From Inia geoffrensis (taxonomy: Eukaryota; Chordata; Mammalia; Artiodactyla; Iniidae), in the NCBI GenBank assembly GCA_036417435.1, contig CM070910.1, positions 15,007,501 to 15,071,500 of the forward strand: 64,000 nucleotides of DNA, in the 5' to 3' direction. A program made the translations under genes and the position numbers. Positions 10,314-20,914 of the stretch are shown here, in pieces. The stretch's first letter is position 1, and the number at the start of each line of letters is the position of its first letter. The notes under the pieces were generated by a model. It was not told the origin of the DNA. It saw nothing but the letters and a program-made list of their open reading frames with translations, and ran no database searches.

Positions 10314-10520
10314 AAAAATACATTATGGTGTGATCTCATTAAAAAAAATACATAGATGCATGTATTATGTATATATACACAGAAAAATCTGGAAGGGAAT
10401 GTCAACAGTGGTTTTCCTTGAGAAAGTGGGTGTTTTAGGTTCCTTTGCCTCTCTATGTTGTCTGTAATTAATACATAATTTATAACAATAGTGAAAAGTA
10501 TTTTTGAGAATAATACTAAT
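10314..10520 (+). mobile_element. Old L1 (L1M-like), right part
   Basis: Continues the L1 from 9710-9973: 'ggtgtgatctcatt', 'cagaaaaatctggaaggg', 'gtcaacagtggttttcc'. This is 3' UTR of an old L1 subfamily, without coding potential. Confidence 0.7.
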
Positions 10521-11467
10521 AATAAGCAATGAAAGACATTTCATTTGGGGGAAGAAGAAAGCCTGAAACTTGTCATCAGCCACACGGGGTGTCAGGGGGA
10601 GTGTTATTTTGCCACGTGGAGGCTTTAGGGGGACGAGCCTGGGAAGGGGTCCATCCAGCACCAGGACAGCCCTTACTCCTGGGAGGTCAGAAATGGATGC
10701 TGGCAGTTAGGGTGCGAGGAGTAAGCTAATAAGCAGAAGACACTAAATTAGACAACTGCAGGACTTCTCAGAGCTTTCTGCACACTCAGGCCATATGGCA
10801 AATCTCCACGAAACGGAGGGGATATCATTTCCCTCCCACCTTATTTGATCACTGAGCTAGGAACATGAGATCGTACTCCCACTCTGAGAAACACAGCTGG
10901 GAAATTTTGGAATACTATCTGACACGCACCAGTTCAATGAAGTGAGAAGCATAAACCAGCCAGATAAGAAACGGGGCAGAAGGTTTTCAGTTCCTAGATT
11001 GCTGAGAAAGGCTGCTCCCCGGGAGCCATCAACTGAAAACAAGCAGTGTCCTAAGATAGTATTAAAAGTCTGGCAAATAAGGATGAGGAACCTGGAGTGC
11101 ACCGGCCACTTGTGATCGTTTGGGCTCTGCATTTGAGAAGGAATGTTGACATTTTGGAGAAGGTCCTGAGGATAGAGGTCATCGGCAATTACAGGAGGCG
11201 ATTATGTTATGTGAGGGGGGAGGCCAAAAGGAATGAAAGCATCGACAGGCTTCAGCCCAACATGATCTGAGTCCAAGTACTGGTGCACAGAAAAGAAGCC
11301 TGCCAGCAGCTGCCTTCCTGGAGCTGACCGCTGGGGAGACAGCCAGCCCTTTCCTGAAAAGGGAGGCAAGTGTTCAGCTCCACCTGGAGCAGCTGTTCCC
11401 AGGCTGCTGCCTCCCTGTCCGGCTGGCTTACCTGGCCTTCCCTGTCCTGTGTGTGTCGACGACACAC
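10521..11467. other. Single-copy sequence, no gene seen
   Basis: No recognised repeats. Several short frames on both strands, none with a domain or consistent splice sites. Confidence 0.5.
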
Positions 11468-11937
11468 ACGTACCTCATTTTACTGCGCTTTGCTTTATTG
11501 CGTTTTGTGCAAATTGAAGGTCTGTGGCAACCCTGCATCAAGCAAGTCTATTGGTGCCATTTTCCCAAGAGCATTTGCTCCTTCTTTGTCTCTGTGTCAC
11601 ATGTTGGCAATTCTCGCAATATTTCAACCTTTTTCATAATTATTATATGTGTCACAGTAGTGATCTGTGATCAGTGATCTTTGATGTCACCGCTAAGACT
11701 CGCTGAAGGCTGAGATGATGGTTAGCATTTTTTAGCCATAAAGTATTTTTCAGTGAAGGCATGTACATTGTTTTCTTAGAGGTGATGCTACTGCACACTT
11801 AAATAGATGACAGTACAGCGTAAACATCACTTTTCTGTGCACCGGGAGACCAAAAAATTCGTGTGACTCCCTTTACTGCGATATTAGCTTTATGGCAGTG
11901 GTCTGGAACTGAACCCGCAATGTTTCCGAGGCCTGCC
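11468..11937 (+). mobile_element. Tigger-type (TcMar) internally deleted DNA transposon
   Basis: Left end 'gtacctcattttactgcgc', inner 'gcaaattgaaggtctgtggc' and 'gtgatctgtgatcagtgatc', right end 'tttactgcgatattagcttt' to 'gaggcctgcctg'. Ends are inverted relatives of each other, as in Tigger1/2. About 470 bp remain and the transposase region is gone. Confidence 0.85.
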
Positions 11938-12462
11938 TGTCATTCTAAGTTTGGCTTTTCTTTTTCTAAATTCTTTTGTCCCCCCTGCCCCCCAAATGAG
12001 CCTTTAGGAACCCAGAGGCACGGGCTCTATTTGCAGCTCGCTCTCAGGCTCTCCGGGGCAGAGGGCAGCGGGGGCTAGGTGTCCAGCCCTGACCTGTACA
12101 GGATGCAGGAGGTCCGGGACCAACAGGAATGCAAGGGAACATCCTGCATGGGGGAGACACTCCTGGAATGTCCCTTCCTGCCCCCTCTGCTCCCTGCAGA
12201 GGCCTGGCTCTTTTTGCTTTCCTTCTTCCTGTTGTCCTACCCCTCTGCTCAGTACACGTCATTCAGTGTGAGGGCAGCTGAGGTGCCTCTGCGCAGGTGG
12301 TATTTAGCTCTTTATGGCTCTTAGTTCTCTCCAAGCCCCCCGGGGCTGAGGTCCACTTCTGCCCAGATACCCAAGGCAGTCCCGCCCCAGAGCAGACCTG
12401 CTGTCCTCCCCGCTCCCCTCCCTGCCCACCTCACTCAAGGCGCCTGTGGTTTCCATCCTCCA
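11938..12462. other. GC-richer single-copy sequence, no gene seen
   Basis: Locally GC-rich with several CpG, but no TATA, splice or coding pattern strong enough to call a gene or island. Confidence 0.5.
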
Positions 12463-12575
12463 TCTGCAGGAAAACTACCTGGGCAGCTTGTTAACCCTAA
12501 AGTTTCCTGGCTCCTCACCCAGAGACTCTGATAGTGGGGGTCTAGGTTAACGTGAATCTGCATTCGTTAAAACAA
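12463..12575 (+). mobile_element. MER5-like hAT MITE fragment
   Basis: 'ctacctgggcagcttgttaa', 'tcacccagagactctgatag' and 'ggtctaggttaacgtgaatc' follow the inner part of a MER5-type element. Ends are missing. Confidence 0.55.
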
Positions 12576-12696
12576 AACAAAACCCAAGTGATTTGTGATG
12601 GAGACCCACTGACAGCAGGTGGTCAGCTACACACAGGCACAGCTGGACTTTTCGCTCTCCCTCTCCCCCTAGGTCTAATCACAATCCTATTTTTTA

Positions 12697-13029
12697 AAAA
12701 TTTCATCTATTTATTTATTTTTGGCTGCGTTGCGTCTTTGTTGCTGCGCGCGGACTTTCTCTAGCTGTGGCGAGCAGGGGTTACTCTTCGTTGCGGTGCG
12801 CGGGCTTCTCATTGTAGTGGCTTCTCTTGTTGTGGAGCACGGGCTCTAGGTGCATGGGCTTCAGTAGTTGTGGCACGCAGGCTCAGCAGTTGTGGCTTAC
12901 AGGCTCAGTAGTTGCGGTGCATGGGCTTAGTTGCTCTGCGGCATGTGGGATCTTCCCGGAGTAGGGCTCAAACCCGTGTCCCCTGTATTGGCAGGCGGAT
13001 TCTTAACCACTGCGCCACCAGGGAAGTCC
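12697..13029 (-). mobile_element. Long CHR SINE
   Basis: Minus-oriented complete long class: T-rich (TTTA)n tail, 'ggctgcgttgcgtctttgtt', repeated 'cagtagttg' units, head 'gccaccagggaagtccc'. TSD 'caatcctattt' at 12682-12692 and 13034-13044. Confidence 0.95.
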
Positions 13030-13239
13030 CTTGCAATCCTATTTATTTTATCACCTTAATGTTTCTCAAGTATGTCCTCTTCTCTTCATTTCCAATGCAA
13101 CTGGATGGATAAAGGCCAAATCCTTAGTCTATATTATGTCTGTATAATTGCCCAAATAGTGAGTGACCTTAGTGAGTGGCGGGGACATTGTTAATAATTA
13201 TGCCAAGAGATAGGCGAGACCTGGCCAAGCTGGATGTAT

Positions 13240-13670
13240 ACAAGCCCTCTGTGATCTGGCCCCTCCTTACCTCTCTGGCGTCCCCTAAAGACTCTCTTCC
13301 TGGGACCCCCAGCATTCCCCACTCCCATGGATGCCAGGCTCCCTGTACTACTTGAAGCTCCTCACTGTGCCTTCCCCTCTCTTTTACCTCCAGGTCCTTG
13401 GTCTGGCTGCTCTCTGCCATCTTCACATAGCTAAGTCCCCCTTTTCAGCCCTCAGCTCAGGTGTTATGTCGTTGTGAAATTTTCCCTGACCACCACTCTG
13501 CCCCTCAAGGTTGGGTTAGGGCATCCACCACATGCTCCCATAGTGTGATGATCTGTGGCCCTACTTTCCATAATTGTCTGTACTGGTCTATCCTCCCAGG
13601 AGGCTGGAAGCTCCTTTAAGACAGGGACTAGATTTTGTTCTTTACTACAGTTAGGGCTTAACTTGTTTAG
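13240..13670 (+). mobile_element. L2 LINE 3' region
   Basis: Clear L2 order: 'gtgatctggcccctccttac', 'ttgaagctcctcactgtgcc', 'tcagctcaggtgttatgtc', 'ttttccctgaccacc', 'gctggaagctcctttaagac'. Non-coding today. Confidence 0.8.
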
Positions 13671-13744
13671 TAGGAGGGCAAGACAATCACACGGCAAGTT
13701 TGGCTCAGAAGACAAAGTACACAATACCATTTATTACTCCCCCA

Positions 13745-13845
13745 AATTTGTTCAACACTTACTGGGCATGCACTACTGGTATCTTGCTGGGTGCTGGGCA
13801 CACAGATAAAGAAGGCCCCTGTCCTCACCCGGTTCCCTCTCCAAT
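13745..13845 (+). repeat. Ancient mammal-wide repeat fragment (unnamed)
   Basis: 'ttcaacacttactgggcatg', 'gctgggtgctgggcacac' and 'aaggcccctgtcctcacc' recur, diverged, near 38150, 44530 and 60835. I recognise the pattern but not the family name. Confidence 0.45.
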
Positions 13846-13862
13846 CCAAAGTCATTTCTCTC

Positions 13863-14013
13863 TTGAGAATGACTGGGAATTCCCTGGCGGACCACTGGTT
13901 AGGACTCCGTGCTTCCACTGCATGGGGCACAGGTTCTATCCCTGGTCAGGGAACTAAGATTCCTGACAGTACGGCCAAAAAAACCCCCGAAATAACCAAA
14001 AACCAAAAAAAAC
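13863..14013 (+). mobile_element. Short CHR SINE with 12 extra 5' bases
   Basis: Short-class SINE from 13875 (gggaattccc) to an A/C-rich tail. The TSD 'ccaaagtcatttctctc' / 'ccaaagtcattctctc' (13846-13862, 14014-14029) begins 12 nt before the SINE head, leaving 'ttgagaatgact' between TSD and element. Confidence 0.85.
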
Positions 14014-14249
14014 CCAAAGTCATTCTCTCAAACACATTTGCATTTTAAAGTTTTTTTTTTCTGTGCAGCTTTTGTCTTGATTGGAATTTCACCAGCTTTA
14101 ATTTCCAGATTAAAGGGTGTAACTGAATCACTTTAGACCCCTTTCTAGTGTGAAACATTTATTTCCTTGTTGGCTAAACAAAATGGCCATAACAAAAAAG
14201 ACAAGCATGGTGCCTCTGTTGCCTGAGGGCCGTCAAGTCTGGTTCCTTC

Positions 14250-14350
14250 ACCTTCTGGACAAGTTAGTGCTTCAGTTTCCACATCAGGAAAACGGGGATG
14301 AATAACTGTGCCTGGCACAGAGTAAGTGCTCAATAAATATTACTATCAAT
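14250..14350 (+). mobile_element. MIR fragment
   Basis: 'gtgcttcagtttccacatc', 'tgtgcctggcacagagtaag', 'tgctcaataaatattac' are the 3' half of a MIR. Confidence 0.65.
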
Positions 14351-15457
14351 AGATGGTGTGGTCCAAGGGCTGCATCTCTAACTAGGGATGGGCATGGCAG
14401 GGTCCCAAACATGTGAAGCGGACAGTCAGGGTCACCAGGAAACTGCAGCACAGTGTGCAAGCCCCTCCTCAACTCTGTTCAGCTGTTGTAGAGAAACATC
14501 TGGAGGGTTAGGGCCAGCTGGACACAGCTTTAGGCTTGGACAACAGCGACTGTCAAGTTTTGTCCCAACCAGAGCAATCTTGGCACTCAACTAGGGACAA
14601 AATAAATACAGATACAGCACGAGCGGCCGGGCATCGTGGGGAGAGCAGTGCAAGGAACACAGAGGGCCCTTTTCATGTGAGATTTTCCCAAAGATTAAAG
14701 GAAACTTGATTAAAATTTCTTTTCGGGGCCCTTGATATCACCTGCCTGGCACTGTCAATCAAGAGTGACTAGTTGGTTAGTAGTGCTTGGTACACATTTC
14801 TTTCACACCCAGAGCAAGAATAATTTTGACGGTAGGAGCTCCATTTAGTGGATGAGCAAAGTAGAGAATATTGCTACTGGAGTTGAATTTGCCCAAATGC
14901 CCCCCATTAACTGTCAATTGGGTTTAACTCAACCTGAATCTCTTCTACTGGGGAGGAGCTTCCCAGTTGGGGAGGCACATTCACCAAGTGCCAGGTGAGG
15001 GCTGGTGATCAAAGGCAGACAACAGACCTTGAGCATCTGTGGGGTACATGTCTGACTTTTCAAACCCCCGTGATGCAGGCACTTCCCTTACCCAAGGCTC
15101 CTCCCTGACCCTCCTCGCCTCGCCATGATCAGAGCGGCCAGTTTTGAAGGGAGAGGGCATCAGTCTGATTCATTTTCCCTCCAGGGGATTTGAGTGCAGG
15201 CCCTGTACTGGGCATCTGGGTTACAGCTCTGAACAAGGCAAGGGGTCTCCCAGGTCTCTTGTTCCTCCCCTTCTTAGTTAGAAAGAGATGAGGGTTAAAT
15301 AACAGCTGCACAGGTATTGCAGACCTGGGCCTCTGCTTCTGCTGGCAGTGTGCCCGCCTAAGAGACGGCTGACGGGCCAGCGCCCAGGAGAGACGCTGCC
15401 TGAGGGAGAGGCTGGTGAGAAATTCACAGGGACTCTGCCTGCCCCTCCTGACTTGGA
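14351..15457. other. Single-copy sequence, no gene seen
   Basis: Unique sequence without recognised repeats. Frames are short and unsupported. Confidence 0.5.
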
Positions 15458-15536
15458 GGTGTGGGGCCCTGGGGGCGTGTGTGTGTGTGTGTGTGTGTGT
15501 GTGTCTGGGGCTGATACACCTCAGGTGTGGGACCCT

Positions 15537-15581
<45 letters not shown>

Positions 15582-15599
15582 TGGGGCTGATACACCTCA
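15458..15599 (+). repeat. Duplicated unit carrying two (GT)n microsatellites
   Basis: GT runs at 15477-15504 and 15539-15580 are each preceded by 'ggtgtggg(g/a)ccctggg' and followed by 'ctggggctgatacacctca' (15505-15523, 15581-15599). This is a tandem duplication of a unit of about 62-76 bp whose GT tract differs in length between copies. Confidence 0.9.
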
Positions 15600-15890
15600 C
15601 TGTTTACCCTTCAGCCCAGATGTGATTTCTCATGGAAGCCTTTTCTGCCCATCCTCTGGGTTGGCTGCACTGCCTGCCTGGCGCCCTCTTGGTCTCCTGC
15701 GCTCACCCTGATGCGGTCCTGAGCTCACGGTGCTCTAATTGCCAGCTTCCTGCCCGACTGCAAGGCGTCTTGACATCCATGAAGCAGGATAAACAGTGCC
15801 TGGCATGTTCACCACTGTTATCTCCAGCTTAACACAGGCCTGGCTTATGACAGTCACCCATCAAATAACAGTTCCATAAAGGGAAGGAAA

Positions 15891-16096
15891 GGGGCTTCCC
15901 TGGTGGCGCAGTGGTTGAGAGTCCGCCTGCCGATGCAGGGAACGTGGGTTCGTGCCTCAGTCTGGGAAGATCCCACATGCCGCGGAGCGGCTGGGCCCGT
16001 GAGACATGGCCGCTGAGCCTGCGCGTCCGGAGCCTGTGCTCCGCAACGGGAAAGGCCACGACAGTGAGAGGCCCGCGTACTGCAAAAAAAAAAAAA
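15891..16096 (+). mobile_element. GC-rich CHR SINE
   Basis: Complete GC-rich class: 'ggcgcagtggttgagagtcc', 'gggttcgtgcctc', 'gagacatggccgctgagcc', 13-A tail. A weak purine-rich flanking repeat (aagggaaggaaa / aagaggaggaag) may be the TSD. Confidence 0.95.
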
Positions 16097-16321
16097 GAGG
16101 AGGAAGTGAGGACTAAAGATAAGAGATGAAACTGGGACTCCATTTTGCTTGACCCATGATCATGGAGCTACCATTGAACAACCCCGGCTATTTCAAAAAT
16201 GCAGGTTGGCTTTGAAGACCTAGGCTTTTATCCCAGTTTCCCCAACCATCTGCAATTTAACATAATTTCTGGAGCTTCAATTCTTTGGCTTTCGAATGAG
16301 GATAATGCTAGGAATTAATAA

Positions 16322-16450
16322 ACATGCGGGGTTTTGGGGGGGGGTTTTGGCCGTGCTGTAGGGCAGGCGGGATCTTAGTTCCCTGACCAGGGATTGAACC
16401 CAGGCCCCCTCCAGTGGAAGTCCTAACCACTGAACCGCCAGGGAATTCCC
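16322..16450 (-). mobile_element. Short CHR SINE
   Basis: Minus-oriented short class: 'gatcttagttccctgacc' and head 'ccgccagggaattccc'. The tail side is an odd G/T-rich run (ggggttttgggggggggtttt) rather than plain T, so the tail has mutated. Flanking aataaacatg / aataaatgtg may be the TSD. Confidence 0.85.
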
Positions 16451-16965
16451 AATAAATGTGTGATGAGGTTCAAATAAGGTGTTCGTAAAATAGCTATAAA
16501 AATTCAATATATGTTGTAAACTGCAAAAATCCATTTTTGCATATAAGTATAGAATTAAGGGAACTTGATTAAAAATTTCCTAAGCCAAATTGGTAGCTGG
16601 GGGTAGAAGTTCCCCCCCATCACACATAAAAAGTCTGGCCAAATGCACTTCTCCTTGCCTTTAACATTTTCTGCCCGGGTCAAATTTATAGGTGTGGTGT
16701 TTGTGATACCCAAGGCATTGAGTCCAGGTTGCTCTATGAAAAGGGGGTGCAGGGAAGAGGACGAGCCATGTTGCACTTGACTTCACTTCTCAGCCAGAGA
16801 TGTGGCAAAACACATCCTGGCCAGCTCTGAAATCCTCCCTTGTGAGCACTTTTAGCACCATATTATAGGAATAATTTCATAAAAAGAAAAACAGATGACA
16901 GGATATCAACAACACGTACACATTTGGAACTCAAAGAATTTTATTTGCTCTTCAGCCCACTGGAC
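16451..16965. other. Single-copy sequence, no gene seen
   Basis: No clear repeat or gene. A minus-strand frame of 73 codons (16555-16776) has no recognisable domain. Confidence 0.5.
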
Positions 16966-17215
16966 TCTGCTTTCTGGCCCCATCACGCGACAAAAACGGC
17001 TGTCACTGACGTCAACTCTTCCCCGTCCCCCGGTATCTCTGGCTTCCAGAACGCCCCTCTCTCCTGTTTCTCCTCCCACCTCTCTGGCCACCCTTCCTCA
17101 GGTCTCTGTGTGGGCTCTGCATCTTCCTTCTTCCCCTACCGTGGAGGAGTTTCCCACAGTTCTGTGTTGACACTGGTTCTCAGTCTCCATACGCTACTTC
17201 GCAGAGCTTTCCTTC
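16966..17215 (+). pseudogene. L2 ORF2 reverse-transcriptase fossil
   Basis: Translation of the plus strand across two shifted frames gives segments like SCFSSHLSGHPSS followed by VSHSSVLTLVLSLHTL. This resembles the L2 reverse-transcriptase passage with 'SWFSSYLSGR' and the downstream 'PQGSVLGPLLF' block. The match is by recall and weak. Stops and frameshifts make it non-functional. Confidence 0.5.
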
Positions 17216-17236
17216 CGTGTAAACAGTTGCCACCTG

Positions 17237-17586
17237 TACTGGGTTGAAGAGTGTCATCCCCAAAGTCATTCCTTCCTGCAACTTCAGGATGTAACCTTAT
17301 TTGGAAATAGGGTTGTTGTTGCTATAATTAGTTAAGATGATGTCATACAGGAGTATCGAGATTCCTTATAAGGAGGAGGAAGGAGAGACAGACACACAGG
17401 GAGAACATCACGTGACAGCGAAGGTAGAGGTCGGAGCTATGCGGCTTCAAGCCCAGGAACACTAAGGATGGCTGACCACACAGAAGGTGGAGGGGATCCC
17501 TCCTCCCCCCATCCCCCCCGAGCCACCAGAGAGAGAGAGCGTGACCTGCCACACCTTGATTCCAGACTTCTAGCCTTCGGAAATCA
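17237..17586 (+). mobile_element. MaLR-type LTR, left arm of an inverted pair
   Basis: Start 'actgggttgaagagtgtc', 'gtaaccttatttggaaatag', 'cagacacacagggagaacat', end 'ccttgattccagacttctag'. Nearly full length, and facing the next element. Confidence 0.75.
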
Positions 17587-17895
17587 ACGTGTCAGTAAGG
17601 CCAGTGTCTCTCTGATGGTTTTAGGCGAGGATACTCCTTTGCCTCCTCCTAGCTGGCAATCTTTGGCATCCCTTGGCCTGTAGGTGCATTACTCCAATCC
17701 AGTCTTTGCCTTTGTTGTCACGAGGTGTTCTCCCTGTGTGTCTGTACACCAGTCATATTGGATTAAAGACCACCCTCATCAGCATGGCTTCATCTTAACT
17801 TGATTACATCTGCAGAGACCGGACTTCCAAATAAGGTCACATCCATATGTTCCCGGTGGACATGACTTTGCGGGGGGAGACCCTATTTGACACTT
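17587..17895 (-). mobile_element. MaLR-type LTR, right arm of an inverted pair
   Basis: The same LTR type in minus orientation: 'gtcagtaaggccagtgtctc', 'tggcatcccttggcctgtag', 'cagtcatattggattaaag', 'ccaaataaggtcacatcc'. It starts within about 20 nt of the end of the plus copy, and the 3' ends face each other. Confidence 0.75.
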
Positions 17896-17949
17896 GACTG
17901 CAGTGACCCAGCACAGGGCCTTCTGATTGCAGATTCTTCCATATCTTTT

Positions 17950-18114
17950 TTTAAAAAATATTTCACTGAAGTATAGTTGATTTACAATGTTGTGTTAATT
18001 TCTGCTGTACAGCAAAGTGATTCAGTTATATATATATAAGTATATATATTCTTTTTCATATTCTTTTCATTATGGTTTGTCACAGCGTACTGAATATAGT
18101 TCCCTGTGCTTTTT
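17950..18114 (-). mobile_element. L1 3' end, 165 bp, with TSD
   Basis: 5'-truncated L1: T/A-rich tail, 'gaagtatagttgatttacaa', 'tctgctgtacagcaaagtg', to 'atagttccctgtgct'. Flanked by 'catatctttt' at 17940-17949 and 18115-18124. Confidence 0.9.
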
Positions 18115-18249
18115 CATATCTTTTGAATGTTGCCTATTAAATGTATTCCTATCCGCTCACTAGTCACTCCATGCTTATTCGATGAGTATGTTTTAGCCTT
18201 ATTTCATTGCAGAAGATTCAAAATCCCTAAAGCGAAGCACAACACCAAT

Positions 18250-18350
18250 GGGGACTTCCCTGGCGGTCCAGTGGTTAAGACTCCGCACTCCCAATGCAGG
18301 GGGCACGGGTTCAAGCCCTGGTTGGGGAGCTAAGATCTCACATGGCCCAA
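18250..18350 (+). mobile_element. Short CHR SINE
   Basis: 'gggacttccctggcggtcc', 'cgggttcaagccctgg' and 'gagctaagatctcacatgg', ending without a clear A tail. Possible short TSD aacacca on both sides. Confidence 0.85.
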
Positions 18351-18654
18351 AGAAACACCACATCAAAAGCCAGGTGGTCAGTCCCAGCACTGCTTCCCCT
18401 TCTCTTTGAGCCATGACTGCAATAATTCCTGAGGCTATAAACCCTCTAAGGGCAGGGTTTTCTGCCCTTAGAAACTCTTGTTTTCTTAACAATTGCAGTA
18501 CCCAGGTCTTGGTACACATTTGTTAAAGAATGGATATAGGGATGAAAAGGGATGAATATTTCCTTCATGCTTGAACGGGCTTTTGGAAATCATTTTGAGC
18601 ACTGGCATATTTAGGCGTGAAGAATGGAAAATGAAAAGGTAATAACCTACATGT

Positions 18655-18800
18655 ATATATGCTTTTGACAGTCATAAAGTCCTTTTGCATATGATTTAAT
18701 CTGATCCTCCCACACTCTTGAGAGAGTAGCTGAGCCCCCCGAAAAATCAAGATTCTTGCTCAAGTTTATGGGGCTAGTAATTGGCTGGTTAGAACCCAAA
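18655..18800 (-). mobile_element. Probable MIR fragment
   Basis: 'gatttaatctgatcctccc', 'attcttgctcaagtttatgg' and 'tagaacccaaatctccttgc' follow a reversed MIR, strongly diverged. Confidence 0.4.
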
Positions 18801-19036
18801 TCTCCTTGCTACTGTTGGGCTTTTAGTCTTTCTGCTGAACCAACACGTTTTGATGAAACACAGTCCTTCCTCTACTCAACTCAGTCTATCAGGAAAGAAA
18901 TTTCAGTGGGGAAGACCATTTTTCTCTTTGAAAATGAATAAAAGATACATATGAAAACAAGAAAGTAAAATTCCAATTTGATATGAGAAAAGCCAAGTGA
19001 AGGTTTTTTTCCGCCCTAGGCTAAAAGTTAACTTTA

Positions 19037-19364
19037 TTTTTATTTATTTATTTTTTTAAAGAAGATGTTGGGGGTAGGTGTTTATTTATTTATTTATTTT
19101 TGCTGTGTTGGGTCTTCGTTTCTGTGCGAGGGCTTTCTCTAGTTGTGGCAAGCGGGGGGCCACTCTTCATCTCGGTGCACAAGCCTCTCACTGTCACGGC
19201 CTCTCTTGTTGCGGAGCGCAGGCTCCAGACGCGCAGCCTCAGTAGTTGTGGCTCACAGGCCTAGTTGATCCACGGCATGTGGGATCCTCCCAGACCAGGG
19301 CTCGACCCCGTGTCCTCTGCATTAGCAGGCAGATTCTCAACCACTGCACCACCAGGGAAGCCCC
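19037..19364 (-). mobile_element. Long CHR SINE with 14-bp TSD
   Basis: Minus orientation; the tail holds two (TTTA)n tracts separated by 'aaagaagatgttgggggtag'. Head 'caccaccagggaagcccc'. Exact TSD 'aaaagttaacttta' at 19023-19036 and 19365-19378. Confidence 0.95.
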
Positions 19365-19589
19365 AAAAGTTAACTTTAGAATACCTAAATATTAAACATT
19401 CAATATTTAAAGCATTTTCTTAAAAAAACTGGCCCTAAGATGCTCAGATTATTTTTGTTATTACGCATCACATTTTAAAACATTTCTATCTTCTTGCTTC
19501 TTACTCATGACACACGGTCATCGTTGGTAACATTTTCTATGAAACTCCAAATACAAACAAATGTTTTCATCTGGATGGCCTATATCAAG

Positions 19590-19745
19590 GGTTGGCACAC
19601 TATGGCCTGTGGCCTGTTTCTGTATGGGCTGAGAGCTCAGAATGGTTATCACATTGCTAAGAGTTGTAATAAGAACCAAGAATATGTGGCAGAGTATGTG
19701 GCTTACAAAGCCTACATTTACAGAAAAAGTTTGCTGAGCCCTGGT
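19590..19745 (+). mobile_element. hAT-type MITE fossil
   Basis: Inverted ends 'gggttggcacactatggcc' and 'aaaagtttgctgagccctgg' are the termini of a well-known mammalian hAT MITE ('ggttggcaaactatggcc' family). The middle 'gtggcttacaaagcctac' also fits. Exact name not certain. Confidence 0.7.
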
Positions 19746-19765
19746 CTATATTGATATTTTTATAT

Positions 19766-20070
19766 TGTTGACCTGAAACAAATAGACTGGCGGATATTAT
19801 GGGTTTATTCAGATTCAGCAGAGAATTGCAATTCAGTGTCTGCAGCCTTGAGCAAGTCCCCACAGGCAAGGGAAGGAGAAGGCTTTTATAAGGAGGAAAA
19901 GGAAGTTGGAAGGGCTGAAGTAAACAAAGAGCCCATGGCTCTTCATTGGCTGAGTCTTTGCCAGGAAAGAAGAGAAATCTTTCTTCTTCCTGTTGGGCTC
20001 TGTTTCTGTCACAGAACGGGGGAGCGCCCCCTTCTGGTCTCCTGACGATTTAACTGAGGTTTCCATAATT
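19766..20070 (-). mobile_element. ERV LTR on the minus strand
   Basis: Read on the minus strand it has a full LTR promoter layout: 'cagccaatgaag' (CCAAT box), then 'ccttataaaagcc' (TATA), and about 80 nt on 'gaataaaccc' (polyadenylation signal). That order is typical of U3-R of an ERV1-class LTR. Boundaries are approximate and no viral genes are adjacent, so it is probably a solo LTR. Confidence 0.6.
19884..19892 (-). promoter_or_regulatory. TATA box of the minus-strand LTR
   Basis: Minus-strand 'ttataaaag', about 50 nt downstream of a CCAAT motif and upstream of the polyadenylation signal at 19802-19808. Functional state unknown. Confidence 0.5.
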
Positions 20071-20074
20071 TAAA

Positions 20075-20914
20075 AATCCTTGGGCCATATATCTGCATCT
20101 ATCTGTCTAATCTATCTCTTCCCCCCTTCATCCCACAAGGGGTTCTATGGAAGCAGAGGAACTCCCAAAGGTTCTATAAGTCTTCTGCAAAATAAACTCT
20201 CTCAGCTGTATAGTCATAGTATCCGTAGCTTAAAAGCTGATAGAGAGAACAGAGAATGGAACAGTCAGCTGCATTCAATGAAAGATAACGAGAAATGATG
20301 AAAGGCATGGAGGATGAAAGCCGATATGGAAGAGCAACCCCGGCTAAGAAGGATGATTACAATTTATATAGAGCTTCATATTTTCCGAGTGCATTTTAAT
20401 TCCCTTTAATCAATTTTCCAATAACTCCTTGATGGTCTGTGTCATGTTAACTACAGAAAAATCAACGAAAAAATAATAGTCTAAGTAGATGCTAAGCGGT
20501 GATCTGTCAGTCTAAAAATCTGTTTTCTGGTGCTATATTGATACAGAGTTTAAATATTCCTGCTTTCTCTGACAGGTGATTGAATTGAGTTCTGATATCT
20601 GTCATTGTTATGATTTCCTCCTCTGAGATTTGAAAGTGGTCTTTAAGCTCTCAGAATCCCTCAGTTAAAGTGGAGATGCAAAAGGCTGGACGAGAGAAGG
20701 GCAGAACTGGGAGGGAAGGCAAATAGAAAAGAGGAGTTTTGTCCCAGATACGGGCCTTCTACATTTGCTTTGTCCAAGACCCACACAGAGCAGAGCTGAC
20801 TTGGGGTGGGGGTGGGGTGCTGGGAGAAAGTGGAGGGGGAAGAGGGTGGGAGGAAAGCCACATACTTTAAACCTGGTGAAGCAGCCAAGGTTACAGGAAT
20901 AAAAACACCAGAAC
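20075..20914. other. Mostly single-copy sequence with a possible MIR
   Basis: No gene. A weak reversed MIR-like part lies at about 20360-20450 ('tatatagagcttcatatttt', 'cccttta.. caattttccaataa'). The rest is unique. Confidence 0.4.
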
